A stretch of 64,000 bases of DNA from Metallosphaera hakonensis JCM 8857 = DSM 7519 (GCF_003201675.2 NZ_CP029287.2:620001-684000), one strand, 5' to 3'; positions 18,054-27,469 are shown, counted from the first letter of the stretch. Notes: generated by a model from the sequence alone, not told the origin. Made by a program: numbers and translations.

Positions 18054-19842
18054 CCTTTATTGAAGACATCCTGGCTACTTCTCTCATCGCTTCGTCGGAT
18101 CTGAGACTGTACTTGATAATGTACTTCTTTACCATTTTGTAACTCTCTGGACTCTGGACTATGTCCTTTGAAGTAGACATAAGACGCAAATAAAGGGCTC
18201 TCCTCTGTATTTCCTCTTTTGCCTCCTCAAGTGACCTACCTGACTCCTCTAACCTTGTTCTTAATACCTTAGCGTTATCTAGATCCAGACTTTGAGTATC
18301 AACCTTTGGATCCCAATTAACAACTCGCCTAAAATCAGAAGAAGTGACCAGTTCATCCACAGAGACTACCCGTCTCTTCAACTCAATCCTGTCACCTACC
18401 ATGACAGGCAACCTCCTAACACTGATAATGATATTATTCATTGGTATCCACTCAGAGGGGATATTTAGTGGAGGGTTCATTAACCTCTTTACTGCACTCT
18501 CTGAATCATGAGCGTGAAAAGTCGTGGCACCACCGTGTCCTGTTGAGAGGGCCTGAAACAGAATATAAGCCTCTGCCCCTCTTATCTCTCCAACCACAAT
18601 TATGTCGGGCCTATATCGAAGAGATAGCTTCAGTAAGTCCATCAAGCTTATCTCCTTGCTCGACTCACCATAAGCCTGTCTAGAATATAACTGGACCCAG
18701 TTCTCCTGGGCCAGTCTTATTTCTGGAATATCTTCGATTGAAACTATCTTTAAGGATTCCTTGGCAAGATTAAGGATCGAACCCAAGACGGTGGTCTTAC
18801 CTGCTCCAGTTACACCAATAACCATGAAAGACATTCTCAGGTCTATGGAATACCAGAGATATGCTGCTGTCTCTGGAGTCATCACACCGCTGTTGATCAG
18901 ATCAAGAATTGTTATGGGTCTATCGCTAAATCTTCTAATAACGAAGCTAGAACCTCTAGCACTAACTTCATACCTAAATGTAGCGGCTATTCTATCCCCC
19001 TTGGGAAGTATACCGTCTGCAATCGGGTTTGCGATAGATACGTTCTTTCCCGAAAGGGAAATAAGCCTTAATACAATCTGATCTAGAAGCTCTGGCCCGC
19101 TGATTTCCCTATCTAAGACCTTCATCACCTGTCCAATATTTAAGTTGGTCGGCACGTAATCATATTCTCTATGATATACGTATACTGGAAGGCCTATTCC
19201 GCTACATGAAATGTCCTCGACCTTGCTATCTGCCAAGAGTGGAGTCAAAATATTGTACCCGAACATATTCCTTAACAAGTAGTAGAGAGCTACCTTTCCT
19301 TTAGTGCTCAGTCGTGTTATACCACCTGCTTGACCCTGAATAAGCCCCATGGAGGGCATTTTCGCACTAGCATCAAGTATTATCTTAGCTATATCAACAG
19401 AGTCCTCTCTATTGAGTAAGGACCTCTCTATTTCCTTAATTAAGAAAACGTAGGCGCTAAATATGTTTTGGTCTATTGGAGGCTCTACTAAAACGTATCT
19501 ATATATTCCTTTATCTTGATCAAAGACGATAAATGTATGTGGATTTGCAATGGAAAGTTCAACGTTATGGGAGTTGAATGAAGATTTCACTGACTGAGGT
19601 ATAAGATTCAGCATGTCTACTTCATATTCTGAAATGATCTCGGGAAGCTCCTCGTAAGGTAGAGTGATGGGATAAAGGCTAATCGGTAAATCGCCTAGAT
19701 TAACCTGAGGTTGCGATGTATTAGGAGAACGCTTAAGAGGTCGTAAGGGAAAATTTAAATTCATCCTAATAGTAAAGTTCGAATCTTCTTTATAAATATT
19801 CTTCTTTTTCAGGTCTGGACAAATTAGGTCCAGCGGTCCCAA
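18043..19842 (-). CDS. Type II/IV secretion (type IV pilus-like) assembly ATPase
   Basis: A 599-residue GspE/PilB superfamily ATPase. Walker A is GVTGAGKTTVLGS near residue 337 and Walker B is IIVVGEIRGAEAYILFQALSTGH near residue 412, with His-box and Asp-box features of the family. The N-terminal 200 residues are divergent and probably contact the membrane platform. It would energise assembly of a type IV pilus-like filament. The platform protein is encoded upstream on the same strand, but an IS remnant lies between them. A TATA-like GATTAAAAAC at about 19860-19870 suggests the gene has its own promoter. The specific archaeal system (Ups, Aap, archaellum or other) cannot be assigned. Confidence 0.88.
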   Translation of the reverse strand: MGPLDLICPDLKKKNIYKEDSNFTIRMNLNFPLRPLKRSPNTSQPQVNLGDLPISLYPITLPYEELPEIISEYEVDMLNLIPQSVKSSFNSHNVELSIANPHTFIVFDQDKGIYRYVLVEPPIDQNIFSAYVFLIKEIERSLLNREDSVDIAKIILDASAKMPSMGLIQGQAGGITRLSTKGKVALYYLLRNMFGYNILTPLLADSKVEDISCSGIGLPVYVYHREYDYVPTNLNIGQVMKVLDREISGPELLDQIVLRLISLSGKNVSIANPIADGILPKGDRIAATFRYEVSARGSSFVIRRFSDRPITILDLINSGVMTPETAAYLWYSIDLRMSFMVIGVTGAGKTTVLGSILNLAKESLKIVSIEDIPEIRLAQENWVQLYSRQAYGESSKEISLMDLLKLSLRYRPDIIVVGEIRGAEAYILFQALSTGHGGATTFHAHDSESAVKRLMNPPLNIPSEWIPMNNIIISVRRLPVMVGDRIELKRRVVSVDELVTSSDFRRVVNWDPKVDTQSLDLDNAKVLRTRLEESGRSLEEAKEEIQRRALYLRLMSTSKDIVQSPESYKMVKKYIIKYSLRSDEAMREVARMSSIKVTV

Positions 19843-19952
19843 GAATATATGGCGTTTCCAGGTTTTTAATCTAATGACTTAGACCACATTAGCTCGTGGA
19901 TCACAAACCCTCACCAGCACCGTTAGGTAGATCCTCTCCTCAAGAATCTTGT

Positions 19953-20267
19953 TTATGATCCGGTTGTCCTCTTTATGGAAGAGATCAGGGACTCGGTCTT
20001 CTCGCGCTTGAGGTACTCGCAGAGATAGTCTAGGGGATTCCTCATGAGGGAGGTTTCCCTATATAGATGTGTATATAACGTTATTTTCCCGTTAAATCCA
20101 TAACCGTACACAGTAGCCCTCAGACCTTTTCCATCCCTTGAATAGAAATAGGAATCTGCCCAACGCAGGGTGTTATACGACTCGCACGCCAACTTCAACT
20201 GGGCCTTCAACGCCCTCAAAGTTCGTTCGTTAGTGTAGGCCCTAAATCTAAAACCCCACGTCGGCAT
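19953..20267 (-). pseudogene. tnpB: Truncated tnpB (IS200/IS605 or IS1341-type) fragment
   Basis: The ORF starts [20 protein letters not shown] and continues with a segment ([18 protein letters not shown]) typical of the N-terminus of Sulfolobales TnpB proteins. After about 50 residues it no longer resembles TnpB and ends at residue 104, with no RuvC motifs or zinc ribbon. Another short reading frame just beyond ([18 protein letters not shown]) may be a further fragment. It follows directly behind a left-end hairpin (20307-20350) that matches the one beside the intact element at 37.5 kb. This is the decayed front of a tnpB-type element stranded between two pilus genes. Confidence 0.75.
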
Positions 20268-20306
20268 TGGGAGAACTTTGAATGACAGATATTTGTCCTT
20301 TACTAC

Positions 20307-20350
20307 AAAGGGGGCCTATCCATCCCTGGTAAGGATCTTCCGCCCCCTTT
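20307..20350 (-). repeat. IS200/IS605-type end hairpin (remnant element)
   Basis: AAAGGGGGC (20307-20315) pairs with GCCCCCTTT (20342-20350). The loop side contains CTATCCATCCC, and AACCCCC follows. The same layout with near-identical bases occurs at 37500-37550, upstream of the intact tnpA-tnpB element, so this is the left end of a related element. Confidence 0.8.
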
Positions 20351-20432
20351 GAACCCCCATTAAGATAGATGATAATTCCACAAGAAAACCTGAATCGCCC
20401 ATTTCACGACGCCTAGATATCACTTACAAGGT

Positions 20433-22352
20433 TCAGCCAGATGGCGGTTGAGTTGGACCAAAAGTGAAGTGAACATGAACAATTATTATCATCAATATGG
20501 CTGTTATGACAACCATTATGGCTGCATGAACGAATCCTGTCGCGACTTTTCCCCTGCCGAGCTTTCCTACGAGTAAACCTGCAAAAAAGGCATTCAACAT
20601 CGAGGCAATGGCTGTAATATATACAGCTTGAGGAAGAAGAACCTTAGCAGCTCCTAATGCGCCTGTAGAGAATGCGTACGCGTTTCCAGTGATTAACCCT
20701 AAAATTGCAGCTGACAAGAGATTCACTGCGATTATGGAAATTATAACCCCAATATAGGGAGTGTACAAAAGTATCTTGACTTTGCTTTCATACTCCCTTT
20801 TTATTTTGATTTGAGTTTCAACTTGTTCAGCTAAACTTTCAATGCTATCAGGAGTCAGACTTCCAATATCTATCATATCGGCCATTGATACCAAGGATAT
20901 CCTTGAGGTGAAGTCTAGAATCTCTTCTGCACCCTTAAGGAAAGCGTCCCTCAGGGGATATCCCAAAGAAATATACGCATTTATCCTTTTTAAAATATAT
21001 GATAATTTGCCCATCTCTTGGCTATCTTTAATGTTTTTGATTATTGCCTCTGGTGATAAACCAGCCCTAATACCCTCCGATATTGCTCTAAGTAGATTTA
21101 CTACATAGGGATCGTATCCAGTCCCTTTCTTAAGCTCCCTAGATGTGGTAATAGCGGGAGGTATCGATGCAACTAAGAGAGCTATAGTCATAATGATAAC
21201 AACTGGAGTAACATTACTTATATTCCCAGTTAATGTCAAAAATGGAATTAGCTGCCTTGTAATTCCAAGTAAAACCAACATGAGCACAATGCCGACACCA
21301 AGCGATATGTAAAATACTTTGTAAGAGCTTATCTTCTTCTCTGGAAATCTAAGTTGAGATTGTTCAGCAAGTAATATAAAAACTCCATCTACGAGAGGCA
21401 GTATTAAGACGAGTATAGCGCCGAATGCGTTCAGAGGTATTGAACTTCCCACTATACTTGGAAAGAGAGCTTGAAGTAAAAGGATAAGAAAGAACGTAAT
21501 ATAGCCAGAAGCTAACCAGATAACATAGGTTTCTCCGACCCCAGACAATTTGTCAGCAGCTAGGGCTGCAGATAGTTCAAGCTGCTTTAGAATATCTTTA
21601 GCCTTAGCAGACACAGCATCTAACACAGGTGCTCCGCTCCTGACAGCTGAAACGTAGCTCACAAAGAAATCATTGAGAATCCTAGAAGGAGAGATCTTCA
21701 CCGCGTGAAGCAGGGCATCCTCAACGTTCTCTCCAAGAAAATTTATTCTCTTAGAAACGTACAGGATCACTTGGTTTATATAGTTAAACGCAATTGTTTT
21801 TGATATACGATCAAATAAAAGTCTAGGGCTAAGACCGGACTTAAGAAATATCGTAAACACAGCAGAAAAGGCAGCGGTCTCAGCATCTATCCCTATTCTC
21901 CTGTTCTCTATCCCTTGTGAAATATTGACGTTAAGCAAGAGATAGGTCACGGGAGGAATTATCACTCCAAACATTATGAGGATTAAGCTAAGTACGGCAA
22001 ACTTGGCCAACCTAAAGAGCAAATAAAACTTCACTAGTACGTAAAACCCTAGGAAGATAAGCACCACTGAGAACACAGAAGAAACCATGAGATAGAAGAA
22101 AATTTGAGCTGCAAACAATTGAGGATCGGTACTTAGACCGGCTAAGAGCAATTTTCTCTCTATACTCTTTGCCATAGACTTGACAATGCCAAGTTCATAG
22201 AAGTTGCCCATTATTCCAATGGATGAACCTGAGCTCTTAGGACCGCCCTTATTACCTCGTCTTAGCCCCTTAAATGCCATACCTATATACTTCACTCCAT
22301 GTTTAAAAATATTGGTCGTGTCTTTTTGATGACTACCATGAAAATTTTGCAT
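20433..22352 (-). CDS. Type II secretion F / TadC-like pilus membrane platform protein
   Basis: A 639-residue polytopic membrane protein with two T2SSF-type modules, each a cytoplasmic helical domain followed by membrane spans. Examples are SGLSPRLLFDRISK and AGLSPEAIIKNIKD, the repeated 'G..p..al' helices. About nine hydrophobic segments are visible, including several near the C-terminus (VKILLYTPYIGVIISIIAVN, HAAIMVVITAILMIIIV). It is longer than typical archaellum FlaJ. It would anchor a pilus-like filament and work with the GspE-type ATPase downstream. No pilin-like small gene with a class III signal peptide was found next to it. A TATA-like GAATAAATGA lies about 26 bases before the ATG. 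Confidence 0.85.
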   Translation of the reverse strand: MQNFHGSHQKDTTNIFKHGVKYIGMAFKGLRRGNKGGPKSSGSSIGIMGNFYELGIVKSMAKSIERKLLLAGLSTDPQLFAAQIFFYLMVSSVFSVVLIFLGFYVLVKFYLLFRLAKFAVLSLILIMFGVIIPPVTYLLLNVNISQGIENRRIGIDAETAAFSAVFTIFLKSGLSPRLLFDRISKTIAFNYINQVILYVSKRINFLGENVEDALLHAVKISPSRILNDFFVSYVSAVRSGAPVLDAVSAKAKDILKQLELSAALAADKLSGVGETYVIWLASGYITFFLILLLQALFPSIVGSSIPLNAFGAILVLILPLVDGVFILLAEQSQLRFPEKKISSYKVFYISLGVGIVLMLVLLGITRQLIPFLTLTGNISNVTPVVIIMTIALLVASIPPAITTSRELKKGTGYDPYVVNLLRAISEGIRAGLSPEAIIKNIKDSQEMGKLSYILKRINAYISLGYPLRDAFLKGAEEILDFTSRISLVSMADMIDIGSLTPDSIESLAEQVETQIKIKREYESKVKILLYTPYIGVIISIIAVNLLSAAILGLITGNAYAFSTGALGAAKVLLPQAVYITAIASMLNAFFAGLLVGKLGRGKVATGFVHAAIMVVITAILMIIIVHVHFTFGPTQPPSG

Positions 22353-22391
22353 TTAAATGAATAGATATACTATTCATCATTTATTCTACAT

Positions 22392-22560
22392 CTAATGGGA
22401 ACCCGGATTCGTCAGAGGCGTAACGTGCGACGCCCCATAGAGACTCCAAAGAGAAGGGATAGCGGATGTTGTTAATGGACTGCTTTAGGGAAAACTAAGG
22501 GAAAAGTTTCAACTGCCATAACAGATGGAGGTCTTCAGCCTCCTTGGCTTCATTTAGATA
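22392..22560. other. Structured, non-coding block of possible mobile origin
   Basis: This stretch upstream of the pilus platform gene has two short hairpins: GGCGT/ACGCC (22417-22434) and GGAGG/CCTCC (22527-22543). On the minus strand it contains interrupted short reading frames. The 22400-22435 part, minus strand, resembles the right ends of tnpB-type elements by general pattern only. It is best regarded as an IS or MITE remnant, or a structured RNA; nothing decides between them here. Confidence 0.3.
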
Positions 22561-22620
22561 AAAATAAATCTAAGCCCGGTGTCTGGAAATGTTTTTATCT
22601 GTTGTTGTACTTGATAGACT

Positions 22621-23139
22621 GTGGATGCCCTTCAAGTTCTTAAGGAACAATATGGTTTCACCGATGATGAACTTGAGTACGCAGTGAATAGGGCGAAGGG
22701 TATATTGATGGGATTTGCAATGGAATATAGGGCAAGACTTGTTTTAAAATCCATGAACTTTATTAATATTAAGTCGGTGGATCTTCCAACCCATGATATA
22801 GAGGCAGAGAGGGACGGGAACAAATACTTTGTTGAAGTAAAAGCAACCAAGAGATCACCCACCAAGGAGTATAGTGCCTATAAACTAGCAATGATAGCAA
22901 AGTTAACAGGGACACACCTGACCCTTTTAATGACACCCAAGCCAAACCTTCTAGTAACTGAGGAAGTACTAAGTGAGCCTAAGAAGGTCCTCTTGAACTT
23001 CTTTAGATTAGCACTTAATAATAAGACAGATGAACTAAAAAAATTTTTGGAGGATGAGAAAAATAAGAAAATAATCCAGTCCTATGATAAAGTTATTCTA
23101 TCTACTCTTCATGAAAAAATAGAGGCAATGTCAACGTAG
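22621..23139 (+). CDS. PD-(D/E)XK nuclease-like protein
   Basis: A 172-residue protein with an N-terminal helical part and a candidate PD-(D/E)XK core. The core shows E-x(3)-ARLVLKSMNF (helix), then HDIEAERDGNKYFVEVKATK: an Asp followed after a turn by E-V-K on the next strand, the classic metal-binding arrangement, with a KxxxR-like stretch after it. The C-terminal third is helical and lysine-rich. It is probably a DNA- or RNA-handling nuclease of Sulfolobales, but no specific family was recognised. The GTG start lies about 26 bases after the TATA-like TTTTTATC. The convergent neighbours are ribosome-biogenesis genes. Confidence 0.65.
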   Translation: MDALQVLKEQYGFTDDELEYAVNRAKGILMGFAMEYRARLVLKSMNFINIKSVDLPTHDIEAERDGNKYFVEVKATKRSPTKEYSAYKLAMIAKLTGTHLTLLMTPKPNLLVTEEVLSEPKKVLLNFFRLALNNKTDELKKFLEDEKNKKIIQSYDKVILSTLHEKIEAMST

Positions 23140-23162
23140 ATCTAGGAATCAGATTAACCAAT

Positions 23163-23705
23163 TTACTTAATGGGGAGCTTCCCCCTTGACTGAGAAGCTC
23201 TGTAGCTAAGAAGTTGTTGTTCTGCTCTGTCCAGAAATCTATACACGGTGGAATGTTCCCTACCTTTCATCAGCAACTCAAGGGCTTTCCTAGCAACAGG
23301 TATTTGCTCGTAAGTTCCCAGTAAAGTAACGTAGTGGTCTGAAATGACAACAGTTACCCCTGTGTATTCTTGGATGATTTTCTTAGTTTTACCGCCCTCA
23401 CCAATTATTCTTCCCTTTATTCTCGAAAGGGGTCCTCGATCCTTTGAAACCTGCTTTAGATCTATTATATCCATGATGAGCTCCTCCCCTAGAAGCTTAT
23501 ATGCGTCCGACACAGGAACCCCAAGACCTATCGCTCTTATAACTGAGACTACCTTTAACGCTTGATAGGGGTTCTGGTTCTTTGGATCAACTAGGAAATT
23601 TTTCTCTTTCTCGTTATAGATTATCTCAATACCCCCTATCTTGGAAAGCTCGGGTAAAAGGGATTTAACCAAATCTAACTTCTCATCTTGAACGCTTACA
23701 AACAT
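23163..23705 (-). CDS. KH-domain rRNA-processing protein (Dim2/Pno1-like)
   Basis: A 180-residue archaeal homologue of Dim2/Pno1 with two KH domains. The second has the loop RIIGEGGKTKKIIQEYTGV near residue 98, followed by a beta strand and the helix ARKALELLMKGREHSTVYRFL typical of the family. Archaeal Dim2 binds the 3' end of 16S rRNA and aIF2-alpha. It sits directly after rio1 and aIF1A on the same strand, a conserved archaeal cluster for small-subunit maturation and translation initiation. Only 3 bases separate it from rio1. Confidence 0.9.
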   Translation of the reverse strand: MFVSVQDEKLDLVKSLLPELSKIGGIEIIYNEKEKNFLVDPKNQNPYQALKVVSVIRAIGLGVPVSDAYKLLGEELIMDIIDLKQVSKDRGPLSRIKGRIIGEGGKTKKIIQEYTGVTVVISDHYVTLLGTYEQIPVARKALELLMKGREHSTVYRFLDRAEQQLLSYRASQSRGKLPIK

Positions 23706-23708
23706 TAG

Positions 23709-24461
23709 CTATCCTAAGGTAGAAGAAGTCAAAGAACTTAATAATTCTTCTACAGGTATTACCTCTATCCCACGACTCGAGAAAAACCTCGTCAGGTTAT
23801 ATAGATCCCTTATTAGGAGTTCACTGGCACCTTCCTCATCCAATGGCGTGGCTTGACCGACGTCTATGATATATGGAACTTCATCCTTGACCATTATATT
23901 GTACTCGCTAAGATCTCCATGAACTAGCCTAGCTATAGTGACCAAAGTCCTTATCTGAGAAATCAGGTCCTGATACATCTCGTTTGTAACTTCTTGAACG
24001 TCAACCAGTAGAGGAGCTTTGTTAAATTCGTCACCTATAAACTCCATAGCCAACACATTTTTTATTACTAAATATGGCTTCGGAACCCTTACTCCCGCTT
24101 GAAACATTCTGTTTAGATTACCGAATTCTTTCCTAGCCCAGCCGTATATTAATTCCTTCGTGCTAGTGAACCTTATATCCGCGCTTTTATCAAGGGACAC
24201 ATACCTTCTTAGAGCCCTTTTGTGTGAAGCAGTTGAAGTGTAATATATCTTAAGGGCTATAAATTTTCCATCCCTCAATTTAGCCGGATAAATCCTTGCC
24301 TCTTTTCCTGAAGCTATTGCCCCTAAAACTGATTCAATATTTAATTTCCTCATAATTTGGATTACTGCGAGTGAGGTGGAAGTATCGAAAGTGGAATCAA
24401 TGGTCTTGAACAAGTCTTCGTCCTTTTCTATCTTATCTTCTCCACCTCTGATACTGCTCAA
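23709..24461 (-). CDS. rio1: RIO1-family serine protein kinase
   Basis: A 250-residue atypical protein kinase. The nucleotide-binding loop is [25 protein letters not shown] near residue 45, which has the STGKEA-type loop of RIO1. The catalytic loop is [13 protein letters not shown] near residue 182 and the metal-binding loop is YIIDVGQA. In archaea and eukaryotes it acts in late maturation of the small ribosomal subunit. It overlaps the aIF1A gene by 4 bases and is followed closely by the KH-domain protein. Confidence 0.93.
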   Translation of the reverse strand: MSSIRGGEDKIEKDEDLFKTIDSTFDTSTSLAVIQIMRKLNIESVLGAIASGKEARIYPAKLRDGKFIALKIYYTSTASHKRALRRYVSLDKSADIRFTSTKELIYGWARKEFGNLNRMFQAGVRVPKPYLVIKNVLAMEFIGDEFNKAPLLVDVQEVTNEMYQDLISQIRTLVTIARLVHGDLSEYNIMVKDEVPYIIDVGQATPLDEEGASELLIRDLYNLTRFFSSRGIEVIPVEELLSSLTSSTLG

Positions 24462-24784
24462 CCTCTGAGCTGATCAATGACATCCCTACTAATTACTTTT
24501 TCCTCTATAAGCTTCTTGATCTCATCGTTCATGTATTTATATACAACATCGGCCTTATTAGGCTGAAAGTCCCAGGGAGCAGCAAGAATTACATCTCCCT
24601 CCTTTATCCATGTCTTTTTCCTCATTCTTCCGGGGATTCTCGCAGTTCTTTCCTTACCATCAAGACAAGCTATAATTATATGTTCTGCACCAAGCATTTT
24701 CTTAACCACACATATGATCTCCCCTTCTTGAGGTCTAGGAAAGTCCCTCGAGGGCACCTGGTCTGTACGATCTTTTTTTGGCAA
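24458..24784 (-). CDS. eif1a: Translation initiation factor aIF1A
   Basis: A 108-residue OB-fold factor. It shows [41 protein letters not shown]-type core strands (residues about 25-68) and the closing [22 protein letters not shown]. It binds the small ribosomal subunit A site and promotes initiation. The start codon is TTG (rc of CAA at 24782-24784), giving the N-terminus MPKKDR expected for Sulfolobales aIF1A. It is the first gene of an aIF1A-rio1-Dim2 operon. Confidence 0.95.
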   Translation of the reverse strand: MPKKDRTDQVPSRDFPRPQEGEIICVVKKMLGAEHIIIACLDGKERTARIPGRMRKKTWIKEGDVILAAPWDFQPNKADVVYKYMNDEIKKLIEEKVISRDVIDQLRG

Positions 24785-24994
24785 CTAACTAAACACCATT
24801 GGGTTTAAACCACGTCCAATACATTAAAAAGTTATACTTGTGGCCTAAAGCCTGTGCCTAGTGGGACTCGTCATTCACATTTAGACTTGATCAGAATTTG
24901 TTCGTCTCTGAGGTTTCCTAGTATAGACCCATAGGTAGCGTAATTTGGAGGCCAAGCGCAGAGCCACACCCAGTATATATCATGTTTTCTAGCT

Positions 24995-26182
24995 TCACAT
25001 AGGCTTCAATAGTTCCAACGCTATTGCAGTGGAGCCACCGGTCCCGTGACATATACTAGCTATTCCTCTGTTTCCTTTGAATCTACTTAGAACGTTAAGT
25101 AAGGTCACAATTATCCTAGCTCCGCTGGCGCCAATTGGATGACCTAAAGCTATTGAACCTCCAAATACGTTCAGGGTTTCGTATGACACGCCAAGATACC
25201 TGTGGAATAGAACGTTGTTGACTGCAAAGGCCTCATTATTCTCAAAGTAGTCGAATTGGTTCAGATTTACGTTCAACTTCGACAGAAGTTTCTTTACAGC
25301 GTATATAGGTGCCTCAGTAAACCTCCAACTCTCTATTCCCACCCACGAATATCCCATTATTCTTGCTAACGGCTCTATACCGTACTCATTCACAGCTTTC
25401 TTGCTCATTAGGATCATAGCAGCAGCTCCGTCCGAGATTTGGGAGGAATTCCCAGCAGTATGATAACCGTTTTCTGTAAAGGCCGGCTTTAACGAGTTTA
25501 GTTTCTCCATGGTTGTATCAGCTCTAATACCTTCGTCTCTCTCTAGCTTACCCTCGTCGAGTCTGACGGGTGTCACTTCAGACTGAAATAGACCCTTCTC
25601 CCAGGCCTGGTGAGCCCTTCTGTGGCTCTCGTATGCAACCTCATCAAGCTCTCTCCTCGATATGTCTCGTTCCCTAGCTACCATATCTGCCTCTTGTCCC
25701 ATTAACTTCATGTTAAAGGGATCGGTCAGCCCATCCATTAGCATGATGTCAATGAAGTTTAGAGTTTTACCCGACAGGGACTTGACCCCCCATCTCACAT
25801 CTGAATTTACCGCCAGCATGGATTGGCTCATGGACTCTATTCCGCCCGCTACGACCACATCGGCATCTCCTCCCTTGATCATTTGAGCCGCGTTGGTTAC
25901 GCTCATCATTCCTGAAGAGCATACCATGTCCACTGAGTAACCGTCGATTTCCCACGGAATACCAGCCTTAAGAGCGGCTTGTCTGGCCACATCCTGACCG
26001 TGTCCTGCCCTCAATACGTTTCCCATAATCGTAATCTCAACTTTTGAAGGATCCAGATTGGCTTTGGCCAGAGCAGACTTTATGGCTACAGCGCCTAGAT
26101 CCTGGGGCTTAACTGACTTTAAAGATCCGCCGAAACGACCTATTGGAGTTCTAACCGCCGAAACTATGTAAACTTCACTCAT
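24995..26182 (-). CDS. Acetyl-CoA C-acetyltransferase (thiolase)
   Basis: A 395-residue degradative/biosynthetic-type thiolase. The acylated Cys is in SVDMVCSSGMMSVTNAAQ near residue 88. The active-site His lies in GGSIALGHPIGASGARI near residue 348 and the second Cys in ASICHGTGGSTAIALE near residue 380. In the 3-hydroxypropionate/4-hydroxybutyrate cycle such an enzyme splits acetoacetyl-CoA into two acetyl-CoA. Unlike many archaeal thiolases it has no adjacent OB-fold DUF35 gene, and it retains the His of true thiolases. Intergenic DNA of about 210 bases separates it from aIF1A. Confidence 0.92.
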   Translation of the reverse strand: MSEVYIVSAVRTPIGRFGGSLKSVKPQDLGAVAIKSALAKANLDPSKVEITIMGNVLRAGHGQDVARQAALKAGIPWEIDGYSVDMVCSSGMMSVTNAAQMIKGGDADVVVAGGIESMSQSMLAVNSDVRWGVKSLSGKTLNFIDIMLMDGLTDPFNMKLMGQEADMVARERDISRRELDEVAYESHRRAHQAWEKGLFQSEVTPVRLDEGKLERDEGIRADTTMEKLNSLKPAFTENGYHTAGNSSQISDGAAAMILMSKKAVNEYGIEPLARIMGYSWVGIESWRFTEAPIYAVKKLLSKLNVNLNQFDYFENNEAFAVNNVLFHRYLGVSYETLNVFGGSIALGHPIGASGARIIVTLLNVLSRFKGNRGIASICHGTGGSTAIALELLKPM

Positions 26183-26215
26183 GGGCTCATCTCTCTTTGG
26201 TACAATTTAAACTTT

Positions 26216-27469
26216 TTAAACAACTGTCCCCCTAAGATCAAAAAATGAGGAATCGTCAATTCGAACATCATACCATTCTCCGAGTTTTACGTTTCTAAGG
26301 ATAACCGGGATGTAATTGATTGTCCTTCCAATCACTGTGTCACCCTTTCCCTTCTCTAGAACAAGCACTCTCATCCTCTTGCCCACATATTCCCTGTGAA
26401 CATCCCTGGAAAGTTCCTCGTAAAGGGACACAGCTCGCTTAAGCCTTTCCTTTTTAACTGGACCTGGGACCTGCTTCATCATGGAACTCCTAGTGTTTGG
26501 CCTCAGCGAATACATTGCAATGTGAATCCTTTCAAATCTCATTTCCTTCATTAGATTCAAGGTTTCTTCGAATGCATCGTCGTCCTCTCCTGGATGGCCA
26601 ACTATTATGTCGGTTGTTATATTCACCGGTGAAAACTTTTTCCTTATCTCCTTTACAAGGTATCTGAATTCATCAACGGTGTATTTCCTGTTCATTGCCT
26701 TAAGTGTCTCGTCGCTTCCGCTTTGAACCGGTAAGTGGAAGAACTTGTAAACCTTTGGATTATCCCATGCCTCAAGCAGCTGATCAAGTTGCCTCAATGC
26801 TAGCTCCGGTGTCATCATACCGACTCTTATCATGAAGTCGCCATCCAGTGAGGACACCTCCCTCACCAGGTCAGCTAAACCCATTCCTCCCATGTCCAAA
26901 CCATACGCAGCAGTATCCTGTCCTGTGAGCTCGATTTCCTTAGCCCCACGTTTAATCATTTCCCTAACCGTTTCAACGATCTTTCTTGGAGTGTAACTCC
27001 TCAAAGTCTTTCTAGCAAGCTTAGTTATACAGAAATTGCAACTTCCCGCGCATCCATCTGCTATGGGAAGTACGGAAATTAATCCCTCGAAGATTTTGGG
27101 CAGGTTCGATGGTGCCTCCCCATCAAGGCTAATTAACTTACCAGGACTCTCCACAGCCTTAACTATATCACCAATTGATTGGGGTCCAATCACAGAGGCA
27201 TTTGGTGATAGAGAGGACACCAAGCCCGGTTCCGCACCAGCTAAACAGCCAGCTACGATAAGTTTCTTACCGGTCCTGCTCAACTCAGCTATTCTCTTCT
27301 TCATCTTTTCCTCGGTCTCCATCCTAACAGCGCATGTGTTAATCACGAGAACCTCAGCGCTGTTTTGATCGTCAACGATTTCGTGCTTAGATTCCTTAAG
27401 TAGAGTCATCATTGAATAGGTATCTCCCTTATTCAGGGCACATCCATAGGTCTCAAAATATATTTTCAT
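26216..27469 (-). CDS. MiaB-family tRNA methylthiotransferase (archaeal, t6A-type)
   Basis: A 417-residue radical SAM enzyme. The N-terminal UPF0004 domain has cysteines in ETYGCALNKGD, NTCAVRMETEE and VAGCLAGAEP, which bind the auxiliary 4Fe-4S cluster. The radical SAM motif is CAGSCNFC near residue 149. A C-terminal TRAM domain follows (KRMRVLVLEKGKGDTVIGR). By resemblance to the archaeal/CDKAL1 subgroup it probably methylthiolates t6A37 in tRNAs. It lies divergent from aIF2-beta, among other translation genes. Confidence 0.9.
   Translation of the reverse strand: MKIYFETYGCALNKGDTYSMMTLLKESKHEIVDDQNSAEVLVINTCAVRMETEEKMKKRIAELSRTGKKLIVAGCLAGAEPGLVSSLSPNASVIGPQSIGDIVKAVESPGKLISLDGEAPSNLPKIFEGLISVLPIADGCAGSCNFCITKLARKTLRSYTPRKIVETVREMIKRGAKEIELTGQDTAAYGLDMGGMGLADLVREVSSLDGDFMIRVGMMTPELALRQLDQLLEAWDNPKVYKFFHLPVQSGSDETLKAMNRKYTVDEFRYLVKEIRKKFSPVNITTDIIVGHPGEDDDAFEETLNLMKEMRFERIHIAMYSLRPNTRSSMMKQVPGPVKKERLKRAVSLYEELSRDVHREYVGKRMRVLVLEKGKGDTVIGRTINYIPVILRNVKLGEWYDVRIDDSSFFDLRGTVV

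Noticed and set aside
22384-22440. tRNA-like look of GGGAACCCGGATTCG near 22397-22411
   Set aside because: No cloverleaf, anticodon arm or acceptor stem could be built on either strand.
24785-24994. Possible RNA gene between aIF1A and the thiolase
   Set aside because: CTGA and TGATCA fragments occur, but no consistent C/D-box order, tRNA arm or strong hairpin was found.
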